From positions 1-64,000 of the forward strand of contig JAKLHY010000023.1 of the NCBI GenBank assembly GCA_022709905.1: a DNA stretch of 64,000 nt. Reading direction: 5' to 3'. Each line of letters opens with the position of its first letter. The first letter of the stretch is position 1. Below are positions 33,718 through 42,527 of the stretch, piece after piece. The notes beneath the pieces were generated by a model. That model was not told the DNA's origin. It made no database searches and saw nothing but the letters and a program-made list of their open reading frames with translations. This DNA comes from Verrucomicrobiota bacterium. Lineage in GTDB: Bacteria; Verrucomicrobiota; Verrucomicrobiia; Limisphaerales; UBA1319. A program made the translations under genes and the position numbers.

Positions 33718-35748
33718 ATGGTTCCACCAGGTGCCATGGATTCGGCTGCGACACCCAATAAGTTTATTGGCCGGGCAAAAGAGTTTGATGCGCTGATCAG
33801 CTTTTTTGCCGGCAACGAAGCGCATCCGGGGGGCTCCGCAACGGCCATCGTCTGGGGCCCATCGGGTGTGGGCAAGACGGCTTTGGTGGATGCCTGTCTG
33901 GATCAGCTTCTGGGATTACAGGAGCGTTTTTTCTGGTTCAAAAGCAAGGCAGGCCATTCGCCGGCGGATCCAGTCGCTTTTGCCCGTAGTTTGGTTGAGT
34001 CCGCTCGAAGCAATCACGTGAGCCTGGGGATACAAATCCCCGGTCTTCTGAGGGATTTCTTGTGCTTCAGCCGGGCCAATGCCCCTCCGGGCATAGAAAA
34101 AGCATCCTCGTTGGAGGATGGTCAGGGGCCGGATAGCAGCGTCAATTCCGATGATCGTCCACTTCCGAGTCCGGGAGAGGTCGCTGTTGCCCTGACGAAA
34201 GGCCTCCTTCGGGTTTTATCGCACGGTTCAGGATTCAAGCCTGGGCAGGAATCGGCATGTCCACCGCGATTGGTGTTCATCATTGATCACTGGGATCCGC
34301 TGAGTCTGGAGGTCAACGCCTTTCTGCTGGAGCTGCAAGACGCCCTGGCGGCGCAGAAGGACGCCTTGACTGCCCGTTTCGTCCTGGTGAGCGAGGCTTC
34401 TCCACGGCAATCCGGCACTGTTGTTTTTGGCGGAATGGCAGGAAGATCAAGTCTGGTCATTGGTCTTGCTCCATTGACCTGGCAGGAAACCATTGATTAC
34501 CTGCGGCAGGCGGGAATCCAATCGGAGCTCTTTGCCGCCTTATACTCGGAGACCGGTGGCATGCCCTCCAAACTCAAAGACAAAGTATCGGTCCTCACGG
34601 GGGCGACGACCGCCCCGCCGGACGAGGGACTCGACAATCTTTGGGCACAATTAAATCCCGCTGAGGCTGATTGGCTGGCAACGGCCGCTTACCTGGATCG
34701 CTGTTGCCCGGAAGGCCTGGCGATAGTCGGGGGGCTTGAATCCGGTCTGAAGGGTTTCCGATGGTTGAGTCGGTCGTCTTGCGCGCGGTTGGTCCAGCGC
34801 GCGGACGGCTTCGTGGAGCTAGAGGGTGCGGCGCGAAGGAGAATCCGCGAGTGGGTCAGCCGGCAGTTCCCGGAAAAACATCGATTGTTGGAGCATCGCA
34901 GCGAGGTTCATCAACAACTGGTCCGGCTGATTCCCGATGCCGGGCATCGTGAACGGCTCAGGATGCTCGCGCCTTTCAATCACTTCCGCCGGGATTTGCT
35001 GGATCAGTTGTATCCAGACAAGTCAGCGGATCTCTGGCGGTTCGTGGAAGAGAATCCCGCCTATTTTACCCCCACCGAAAGCCACCGCATCCTGGTCGAA
35101 ACCCTGAAGCCATTGCTGCAGGATTACGCATTCTGGTTGGCTCCCAGTGAATTCGAGAGAATGAAGAGACTTATCACGGAGGCATGGAGTCAGCAGCGCG
35201 AGGCCATGATCACGGAGATCGCACGGTTGGAGAGCGAACTGGCAAAGAACGAGCAGGAACGGCAAGCCGTGTGCGCCCAAATTCAGAATGCCAGCCAGAG
35301 TATTGCCCGGCAGGCAGGTTTGGCGCCGCCGGTGGCTTCTTTGGACCCGGCCCCGATCACGCGGGTTTTGAGGCCACGCCCTTTGAAAACAGCCCTGGGG
35401 ATCCAGGCCATCGGGGTGGTTTGCACTTACACAGGCATGTTGTTCTTTCATTCGGCGCGTGAAATGGCCATTGCCTACATCGGTCTCGGGATTTATCTGT
35501 TTATCTGGGGAATTTACCTGTCTTGTTGCGGCCGCGCTGTTTCAACCCTTGGCGGCCGCACTGAAGCCTCGGTCCATCTCGATCGTTATATGGCTGAACA
35601 ACAGCGCTGTCAGGAAGGGGATCTGAACCTGCTGCGTCTTCAGAAAATCAATCTCGAAAACCGCCAAAACTCCCTCTTTGCCCAATATGCGCGGGCCACA
35701 CGGATGTTGAGCGATTGTTACCGGCGGTTGAACGAGCCTTTCATCTGA
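33718..35748 (+). CDS. P-loop ATPase with C-terminal membrane pair and coiled coils
   Basis: About 676 residues; a second ATG at 33736 is a possible start. An AAA/STAND-type NTPase domain runs from residue 14 (FIGRAKEFDALISFF) with Walker A GPSGVGKT at 47-54 and a Walker-B-like FIIDHWDPLS, then a winged-helix-like region. Residues about 490-540 are an amphipathic coiled coil (EIARLESELAKNEQERQAV), followed by two membrane helices (AIGVVCTYTGMLFF and GLGIYLFIWGIYLS) and another coiled coil to the C-terminus. The layout suggests a membrane-tethered signalling or defence ATPase; no characterised match is known to me. Confidence 0.7.
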   Translation: MVPPGAMDSAATPNKFIGRAKEFDALISFFAGNEAHPGGSATAIVWGPSGVGKTALVDACLDQLLGLQERFFWFKSKAGHSPADPVAFARSLVESARSNHVSLGIQIPGLLRDFLCFSRANAPPGIEKASSLEDGQGPDSSVNSDDRPLPSPGEVAVALTKGLLRVLSHGSGFKPGQESACPPRLVFIIDHWDPLSLEVNAFLLELQDALAAQKDALTARFVLVSEASPRQSGTVVFGGMAGRSSLVIGLAPLTWQETIDYLRQAGIQSELFAALYSETGGMPSKLKDKVSVLTGATTAPPDEGLDNLWAQLNPAEADWLATAAYLDRCCPEGLAIVGGLESGLKGFRWLSRSSCARLVQRADGFVELEGAARRRIREWVSRQFPEKHRLLEHRSEVHQQLVRLIPDAGHRERLRMLAPFNHFRRDLLDQLYPDKSADLWRFVEENPAYFTPTESHRILVETLKPLLQDYAFWLAPSEFERMKRLITEAWSQQREAMITEIARLESELAKNEQERQAVCAQIQNASQSIARQAGLAPPVASLDPAPITRVLRPRPLKTALGIQAIGVVCTYTGMLFFHSAREMAIAYIGLGIYLFIWGIYLSCCGRAVSTLGGRTEASVHLDRYMAEQQRCQEGDLNLLRLQKINLENRQNSLFAQYARATRMLSDCYRRLNEPFI

Positions 35749-35798
35749 CACCATTCTTGCGCTTGACGAATCGCCCGCCGACGGGTTGCCTAGCCAGC

Positions 35799-38774
35799 GT
35801 GTCAGGCAGCGATATCAGCAGGGCTAACGGGCCGCTTCGGAAAGCGGCGTCAACGGTCGCTGGGTCTAAGGCATGCCGGCAAGCCCCGATTCTGAGTTCG
35901 CTGGCGATCGGCTTGGCCATTGGCCTATGCCTGCTCGGTTTGTTTGCGGTCCATCGCCGCCCCATCCCTTCCCCGCCGGCTCTGGTCTGGAACAGCCCTG
36001 CAACCAATGCCATGGATTCGATGCCTCTCGGCAACGGAGACCTCGGCGTCAACGTTTGGTGCGAGACCAACGGAGACCTGGTTTTCTATCTTGGCAAAAC
36101 CGATGCCTGGAGCCAGAACGGACGATTGCTCAAAGTGGGACGCATCCGCATTCGACTGAGTCCCAATCCAACTCACGCGGGCGCATTCTTTCGCCAAACA
36201 CTACGGATGGATCGGGGTGAAACCGAAATTCTATTTGGCGACATTTATCGTCCCACGCAATATCGGATCTGGGTCGATGCCCACCATCCTGTTGTCCGGA
36301 TCGATCTGAACAGTCCCGAACCGGTCGGTCTGACTGCCCAACTGGATTTGTGGCGCAAGACCAACCGCCGTTTGTTGGGGCCTGAGCTCTCCAGCGCCTT
36401 CGGTCTGGTCAGGGCTCCATTCGCAGTCGTGGAATCTGCTGATCAAGTGTGGCCCACCGATGGCCGCCATCTGATCTGGTTTCACCGAAACGAGACCTCT
36501 ATTTGGGGTACAAACCTTATGCTGCAAGGATTGTCCCGTGCCGCCCAGACGCTCTCCGATCCGCTGCTGCATCGGACGTTCGGGGGCCTTCTCCTGGGCA
36601 ACGATCATGTCGCGGTCCAAGACGACCAACTCCAATCAGCCAAGCCCGCGCGCCAACACCGTCTCCTGGTTGTCCTGCATACGGAACAAACTCCCGCGCC
36701 CAAGGACTGGGTTGATCGGATCGAGGCCCGCAAGGATGAAATCCTCAAGACCTCCCCTTCTGTGGCTTTCCAACAACACGGCGAATGGTGGAGACTCTAC
36801 TCGGAACGCAGCTGGATCCGGATTGATGTCGACCCCAATCACGCTGCCATCCCGCTGACTTGGCCAGCCCTTCCCGGTGCTGTGTGCCCCTTGATCATCG
36901 GCGCCGAGGCGGAGGGGCGAAAAGCCTTCTTAGGCGATCTTCGCCGAATCCGACTGCATGCTCGCGCCCTCGAACTCGAGACGATCGCCGCATCCGCCCA
37001 AAATCCTGAAATCCCAGCCGATGAGTCGGCCGTTGCCGACTGGATTCTGGACACGGCCTCTCCAACAGGATATCCGGACCGGCTGGGATCGGGCCTTATC
37101 GCATCGGTTGGCGGAGGAATGGTTCCGGTTCAATCTCGGGATCGATCCAGTCTCTCGTTCGCCGGCCGATTCTGGCTGCAAGCGGGCCCAAGTCCTCAAC
37201 TGAATTTTCGGGATGCGGGCACATTGGAGGCGTGGATCAAGCCATCGGTCACTCGCGGCCGGATTTTGTCCAAAGCGCTGCCGAATGGAACAACGGATTA
37301 TGCGTTGGATTTAGCCAATGGCTTGACGGTTACTTTCGGCACGAACACGCTTTGGAGCCCGGTGGTTTTACCCACCAACCAATGGGCCTATGTTGCGGCG
37401 ACGTTCGATCGCTCTCAGGGCATGGCCCTTTACCTCAACGGCCAACCCTTGACTAACCGCACCCCCGGTCATCTCCGGGTTGATCCGGTTGCGATCAACC
37501 AACGGTATGCGCTGCAACGGTTCCTGAACGCCGGCAGCGGGCGCGGCGCCAGTGCGATCAAGTTCAATGGCTCCATCTTCAATGTCGACGGTCCCATTTA
37601 TGACGCCGATTTCCGGGCATGGGGCGGGCCCTATTGGTTTCAGAATACTCGACTGGCTTATTGGCCGATGCTGGCCAGCGGTGATTTTGACCTGATGCCG
37701 CCTCTCTTTAGAATGTATCTCAGCGCCCTGCCTTTGGCTCGCTGGCGAACTCAGCAATGGCACGGCATGCCGGGAGCTTTCTTTCCGGAAGCCATGCACT
37801 TCTGGGGATTGCATACCGGGGATGATTATGGCTGGAATCGATCAGGGCGCCGGATCGATGAGGTGGTCAATGGCGCGGTGGCACATCATTACAACAGCAA
37901 CCTCGAATTGCTGGCTCTGGCGTTGGAGTTTTATCAATACCGACAGGATCCGCAGTTTGCCCGGGAAACGTTACTGCCCCTGGCTCAGGCCATCCTCGAT
38001 TGGTGGATGCGACGCTTCCCATCCGGTCCGAAGGGATGGATTGTTCTTTCTCCCCTCAGTGCTCTGGAAACCTATTATGAAGCCACTGATCCCATGCCCG
38101 ATCTCGCCGGTCTGATCTGGGTTCTGGATGGATTGCTGGCCCTGCCGGACTCCTGGATCTCCCCCTCGCAAAGAACAGCCTGGAAAACCTACCGCGCCTC
38201 CCTGCCGCCCTTGCCTCTCTCGGCGGAAGGATACCCCAGGGGCCTCGCACCCGCCAGGGAATATGTCCCCATCGCCCGTAACACAGAGAATCCTGAGCTC
38301 TACGCCGTGTTTCCCTACCGGTTGTTCGGTATTTGCCGGCCCGAATTGGAAATGGCCCGGGTCACTTTTCTCAACCGCGTGTTCATGGGAAGCCGTGGCT
38401 GGCAACAGGACGATATCCAGGCGGCTTTCCTCGGCATGATGCCCGACGCCAGAATGGCCGTAGTCGATCGCTTCAACCAAAACGATCCTCAAAGCCGGTT
38501 TCCCGCCTTTTGGGGCCCCAACATGAACTGGGTGCCCGATCAAGACCATGGAGGCGTTGCCCTCATGGCCCTGCAATCCATGCTCCTCCAGTCCGATCAA
38601 TCCCGAATCCTGCTCTTTCCCGCCTGGCCGAAGGAATGGGATGTAGATTTCAAATTGCACGCCCCGCAGAATACTGTCGTGCGAGGAATCTATCGCCGCG
38701 GTAAACTCGAACATCTCCAGGTCACCCCTCAACGACGGATTCGTGACCTGGTCATTTGCCAGCCCCAATCATGA
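35799..38774 (+). CDS. GH95-like (DUF5703) glycoside hydrolase with an inserted LamG-type lectin domain
   Basis: About 991 residues. There is no ATG before the membrane anchor; GTG at 35799 is my choice, and TTG codons further up (from 35715, overlapping the ATPase gene) are alternatives. A signal anchor (LAIGLAIGLCLLGLFAV) is followed by the N-terminal DUF5703 domain (SMPLGNGDLGVNVW). Between ERSWIRID (about 337) and NQRYALQRFLNAGSGRG (about 566), where ordinary members are continuous, lies an insert of about 220 residues resembling a concanavalin-like LamG domain (GTLEAWIKP and WAYVAATFDRSQGMALYLN). The (alpha/alpha)6 catalytic barrel occupies the rest. It is probably a secreted fucosidase or galactosidase. 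The stop overlaps the next ATG. Confidence 0.75.
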   Translation: MSGSDISRANGPLRKAASTVAGSKACRQAPILSSLAIGLAIGLCLLGLFAVHRRPIPSPPALVWNSPATNAMDSMPLGNGDLGVNVWCETNGDLVFYLGKTDAWSQNGRLLKVGRIRIRLSPNPTHAGAFFRQTLRMDRGETEILFGDIYRPTQYRIWVDAHHPVVRIDLNSPEPVGLTAQLDLWRKTNRRLLGPELSSAFGLVRAPFAVVESADQVWPTDGRHLIWFHRNETSIWGTNLMLQGLSRAAQTLSDPLLHRTFGGLLLGNDHVAVQDDQLQSAKPARQHRLLVVLHTEQTPAPKDWVDRIEARKDEILKTSPSVAFQQHGEWWRLYSERSWIRIDVDPNHAAIPLTWPALPGAVCPLIIGAEAEGRKAFLGDLRRIRLHARALELETIAASAQNPEIPADESAVADWILDTASPTGYPDRLGSGLIASVGGGMVPVQSRDRSSLSFAGRFWLQAGPSPQLNFRDAGTLEAWIKPSVTRGRILSKALPNGTTDYALDLANGLTVTFGTNTLWSPVVLPTNQWAYVAATFDRSQGMALYLNGQPLTNRTPGHLRVDPVAINQRYALQRFLNAGSGRGASAIKFNGSIFNVDGPIYDADFRAWGGPYWFQNTRLAYWPMLASGDFDLMPPLFRMYLSALPLARWRTQQWHGMPGAFFPEAMHFWGLHTGDDYGWNRSGRRIDEVVNGAVAHHYNSNLELLALALEFYQYRQDPQFARETLLPLAQAILDWWMRRFPSGPKGWIVLSPLSALETYYEATDPMPDLAGLIWVLDGLLALPDSWISPSQRTAWKTYRASLPPLPLSAEGYPRGLAPAREYVPIARNTENPELYAVFPYRLFGICRPELEMARVTFLNRVFMGSRGWQQDDIQAAFLGMMPDARMAVVDRFNQNDPQSRFPAFWGPNMNWVPDQDHGGVALMALQSMLLQSDQSRILLFPAWPKEWDVDFKLHAPQNTVVRGIYRRGKLEHLQVTPQRRIRDLVICQPQS

Positions 38775-39646
38775 ACTCGCTCTCGCAGGACCTTAAACCT
38801 CGCGTCTGGATTACGGGCGCCGGCGGACTCATCGGTCATTATCTCTGGGAATTGGCGCCCGCCGCCGTGCCCGCATGGGACGTCTGGGGGGTGACCCGGG
38901 ATCAACTCGATCTCGCTGACTTCAGCGCCGTCCGCGCGGCCTTCAAGAGACGCCCCCCGACGATTATCATCCATTGCGCCGCCATCAGCCGCAGCACCGT
39001 TTGCCAATCTCAGCCGGATCTGGCTTGGAAGATGAATGTCGATGTCACCCGGATGCTCGCGGACTTGGCCAAAGACATTGATTTCGTTTTCTTTTCCACC
39101 GATCTGGTCTTTGACGGCCGCCTGGGCCGCTACCAGGAATCCGATCCGGTTCATCCCCTGAGCATCTACGCAGAAACCAAGGTGGCTGCCGAAAAAATCG
39201 TCTTCGGAAATCCCGCCCACCTCGTCATCCGAACCTCCCTCAACGGCGGCCGTTCGCCGACAGGGGATCGGGGATTCAACGAGGAAATGCGACGCGCCTG
39301 GGCTGCGGGCAACACCCTCCGTTTATTCACCGACGAGTTCCGAAGTCCCATCCCTGCCGTTGTGACCGCTCAAGCCACCTGGGAACTCGTCAAGACTCGT
39401 CAAACCGGCTTGTTCCACATCGCCGGCCGGCAGAGACTGTCCCGATGGGAAATCGGACAGCTGATGGCCCAGCGTTGCCCCGAACTCCATCCCCGCATGG
39501 AACCGGCTTCTCTTCGGGAATACAGCGGTCCCCCCCGTCCACCCGACACCACTCTCGATTGTGCCAAAGCCCAGCGGGTTTTACGCTTTTCCTTGCCAGG
39601 TTTGGCCGAATGGCTGGCCCACCATCCCGCCCCAGGCCTTTTTTAG
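38771..39646 (+). CDS. NAD(P)-dependent extended SDR, dTDP-4-dehydrorhamnose reductase (RmlD)-like
   Basis: About 291 residues from the ATG at 38771, which overlaps the stop of the GH95-like gene by 4 bases. The cofactor loop is ITGAGGLIGHYL, the catalytic Ser/Thr is in FFSTDLVFDG, and YxxxK is in IYAETKVAAEK. Family members reduce sugar nucleotides such as dTDP-4-keto-rhamnose. No rmlABC genes lie nearby, so the substrate is uncertain. The coupling to a glycosidase gene suggests a sugar-modification role. Confidence 0.85.
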   Translation: MNSLSQDLKPRVWITGAGGLIGHYLWELAPAAVPAWDVWGVTRDQLDLADFSAVRAAFKRRPPTIIIHCAAISRSTVCQSQPDLAWKMNVDVTRMLADLAKDIDFVFFSTDLVFDGRLGRYQESDPVHPLSIYAETKVAAEKIVFGNPAHLVIRTSLNGGRSPTGDRGFNEEMRRAWAAGNTLRLFTDEFRSPIPAVVTAQATWELVKTRQTGLFHIAGRQRLSRWEIGQLMAQRCPELHPRMEPASLREYSGPPRPPDTTLDCAKAQRVLRFSLPGLAEWLAHHPAPGLF

Positions 39647-39706
39647 GGCGCCATCAGTATCCCGGTAGCGTGGGGCGAAGCAACGTCATAGAACTTGACC
39701 AGGTGT

Positions 39707-40945
39707 TCAGCAGGCGGACCAAGCCGCTTGGGCGTCCAGTTCGAAGAGAAGTTCCGACCGGCAAATGTCCGCCACCATGCAGACTGCCGGTAGGTTCTCC
39801 AATCCGCGGTCGCGCAGAATCTGGCGGTAAATGGCTGCGTCCTCAGCGCGCTTCAGGAACACCGTGGCACTGCAAACCTTGGAGAAGCCGGCCCCCACCG
39901 GTTCCATAAGCGATTCCAGGTTGTCCAGGGTTCGCTGGATCTGCCCTTCCGCATTGTCGGGATACAAACTCACCCCTTGCTCATCGATGGCGGCAGTGCC
40001 CGAGATCTGGAATTGGCAGAGCTCAGGATCGCGGATCACGGTGCCCCGGCAGAAGGCGGCTCCATACCGGAAGGCATCCTTCTGGCGAACATTTCCGAGT
40101 CGCTCAATCTGTGGCCGCTTGCCTGTCTCTGCAGTCATGGCCAGCACATCCATGACAGCGGCCGCGCGCAGCGGATTGTCACCCTGGATTCCCGTGCTGG
40201 CTGGCAGCCCAAATTCGGTCGGGGGCGCGGAGTCCATCTGACGCGGCATGAGTCCGAACTCCTGGTATTTCCGGTTGCGGGCCTCGTTGAACTCGCCATA
40301 CCAATCCAGAATCTTCGATAGATAAATCCAGGTGCGAACAACATCGGTGTAAGCGGCCCCATGCTGGCGCAAGAGCTGATGGGCCCGATCGAACATATCC
40401 ATGGTCTCGTCAAACCGCGAAAGCCGGGAATGCTCGTCGCTAGTCGAATGCCCATGAATGTTCTGCATCAGAAGATAGGTGACTCCACTTCGACGCCATC
40501 CTTTGCCCCAAGAAACCGTTCCATCGGTAATGTCCCAAACATCCTTGGGATTGGGCAGCCGAACGGCCTGCACCTGGATTCCAGCCAGCCCGTCACCCCA
40601 GAGTGGCTGGCCCTGAATGTAAGTCAGGGGACCCTTTGCGGCCGGATGTTTCAAGTGCGGAAACTCGCTCCGGGATTCGAGGATGGCTGAGCGGGAACTC
40701 AGGCTCCCAAAAACGCGCTCGTGCACCACTTGCCAGGATCCGTCCGCCAACCAGGAGGCCAGACGATCGTAGGCCATCGTGGCCGCCTCTCGGGGACTGA
40801 GTCCCGCTTGTGTGACCGTGGCTGTAAAATAAGCGACATTGGGCATCGGAGATGCCTGCTGGATATGCAAGGCATCCGAAATGACCTGGCGTTTAGTGTG
40901 GGAACAAGAGGGAGGGGCGGAATGGCGGTTCACGTCAGTGATCAT
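39707..40945 (-). CDS. Tandem RidA-fold protein (chorismatase/FkbO-like)
   Basis: 412 residues. Two RidA/YjgF-type domains are joined: the first around 110-255 (DGTVSWGKGWRRSGVTYLLM, then YTDVVRTWIYLSKI), the second around 265-410 (FCRGTVIRDPELCQFQISG and AGFSKVCSATVFLKRAEDA). This double-domain arrangement resembles chorismatases (FkbO, Hyg5), which hydrolyse or cleave chorismate; whether the active-site residues match was not tested. It overlaps the upstream haem-c/PD40 gene by 11 bases, so it is translationally coupled to it. Confidence 0.7.
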   Translation of the reverse strand: MITDVNRHSAPPSCSHTKRQVISDALHIQQASPMPNVAYFTATVTQAGLSPREAATMAYDRLASWLADGSWQVVHERVFGSLSSRSAILESRSEFPHLKHPAAKGPLTYIQGQPLWGDGLAGIQVQAVRLPNPKDVWDITDGTVSWGKGWRRSGVTYLLMQNIHGHSTSDEHSRLSRFDETMDMFDRAHQLLRQHGAAYTDVVRTWIYLSKILDWYGEFNEARNRKYQEFGLMPRQMDSAPPTEFGLPASTGIQGDNPLRAAAVMDVLAMTAETGKRPQIERLGNVRQKDAFRYGAAFCRGTVIRDPELCQFQISGTAAIDEQGVSLYPDNAEGQIQRTLDNLESLMEPVGAGFSKVCSATVFLKRAEDAAIYRQILRDRGLENLPAVCMVADICRSELLFELDAQAAWSAC

Positions 40946-42527
40946 TGCGAGCAGGTTGTGAATAAGGGATCAGTTTGGGTGTGGACGCGGATCGCGTCTC
41001 CCGAGCATCCTCCAATTCGCCAGGCGGTTGTCCCGTTGGACTACCGGGCGTATTCGAGGAAGGTGTGATGCGGTGTTTGGGGTGAAAGACAGCCTGATAA
41101 AGATCGCGCCAGCCCACTTGCACAGGTCCGTCGATCAATTCGGGCACATTGAAGGTCTTCACAAAGGAATCGTAAAAGGCGGGATTCTCTTGAGGCAGAA
41201 TAAAGGCCTTCGAGGATCGCCCCTCGGGATCCACATAGGTAAAATGCGGCCGGGAGACATAGCCGTCCCGCCGTTTGCTGCTAAAGACCAGCCATCGGCT
41301 GTTTCCCGACCAGGAATGCCATGAATCCGTCGCAGCACTGTTGCACTCCATCCGCCGGTGTTTCATCGTCGCGAGATCCATGATATAGAGATCGCTACTC
41401 GGCTGGTACACCGGGAAATTCCCATAGTTGCATAAACAAAATATCAGGAACCGGCCGTCCGGGGAGACCTTTGGCTGGCCAGCGCTCAAACCCGAGTCCC
41501 GGGCCGACACAATCACCTCCGGCGCGCCCCAGGTGTTTTTGTCCGGATCATAGGCAATCCGCCGAAGGTCATATTTGATCTCCCTGAACTCCTCCATAGG
41601 ACGGACCGGCGCGCAGCAGTAATAGAGATACCGCCCGTCCGGCGACCAACCCGGCCAGGTCTCCAACAAGTCCTTCTCCGAAATAGGCGCCGGTTTCTCA
41701 TAGGTGTTCTCGTCGACACGGTAGATGCCGAGATCGGATGCGGCGTCGAAGACATCTCGCGTTTCGCCGATGCTGTGGAAAAACAGCGAGAGCTTGTTGA
41801 TCGAAAAAGCCAGGAGCTTTCCGCTGGGATGCCAGGACAAGTAACCAAACGGCCGGTTGACCGTTGTGACCTCATCCCCGCGGGCGATCAGCATGGGCAT
41901 GCCCTGCTTGTCCGATCGAATATGGAGCGCCATGGGATTGGGCTTGTTGAGGGCGAAGTTGTGGCAATTCAGACAGGTGCCCGAATGCCAGTTCACTTCC
42001 TTGATCTTAAGCACTGTGGACTGGGTGTAATTTTCCAGGTTTCGCTGATAAATCCCCATGGTGCCAGCCCCATAGATGCTGTATTGGGGATTCAGAAGGC
42101 GATAGACCAAATGGCTGTCAATATTCTCCCGGGCAATGGTGTTGGTGACCGGCGTAAAAACCTGTTGGGCGCCCGCCGCATCCACTGTATGAACGACCCA
42201 GGTCATGGCTTGGCCCCGGTTCGCTTCCAACAAGGCCCGCCATTTTGCCGGCGGGATCTCGATGGCAGGCGACCGGGACTCGATTTCAATGGATGGACCT
42301 TGGGGGGCCTGGATCTTCAAACCAAACCGAACTCCCGGCTCCCGGACACTGAAATTAAGCGGAGCGATATTGGGTGGAATCAAGATTCCGGTGTAGTCTG
42401 GATCGATTCGAGGCAAACCGCCGGGATTGGATCCGAGCCCATCCCCCGCCAGCCCAGCGGTCACCCCACTGGACAGGGCAACCATGGCCAGCATCCGTAT
42501 TCCCACGGTTTTCAAACCACGACACAT
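40935..42527 (-). CDS. Secreted TolB/PD40 propeller protein with one haem-c motif
   Basis: About 530 residues from the ATG at 42527, joined to the upstream gene by TGATG (1-base overlap). A signal-like helix (MLAMVALSSGVTAGLAGDG) is followed by a beta-rich region, one haem-binding motif CLNCH (C185, C188, H189), then TolB/PD40 propeller blades (WHPSGKLLAFS, WSPDGRYLYYCC and VSPDGRFLIFC). It is therefore probably a periplasmic electron-carrying or surface protein. The pair of this gene with a TPR membrane protein also occurs in Bacteroidetes, as far as I recall; their role is unknown. Confidence 0.8.
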   Translation of the reverse strand: MCRGLKTVGIRMLAMVALSSGVTAGLAGDGLGSNPGGLPRIDPDYTGILIPPNIAPLNFSVREPGVRFGLKIQAPQGPSIEIESRSPAIEIPPAKWRALLEANRGQAMTWVVHTVDAAGAQQVFTPVTNTIARENIDSHLVYRLLNPQYSIYGAGTMGIYQRNLENYTQSTVLKIKEVNWHSGTCLNCHNFALNKPNPMALHIRSDKQGMPMLIARGDEVTTVNRPFGYLSWHPSGKLLAFSINKLSLFFHSIGETRDVFDAASDLGIYRVDENTYEKPAPISEKDLLETWPGWSPDGRYLYYCCAPVRPMEEFREIKYDLRRIAYDPDKNTWGAPEVIVSARDSGLSAGQPKVSPDGRFLIFCLCNYGNFPVYQPSSDLYIMDLATMKHRRMECNSAATDSWHSWSGNSRWLVFSSKRRDGYVSRPHFTYVDPEGRSSKAFILPQENPAFYDSFVKTFNVPELIDGPVQVGWRDLYQAVFHPKHRITPSSNTPGSPTGQPPGELEDARETRSASTPKLIPYSQPARNDH

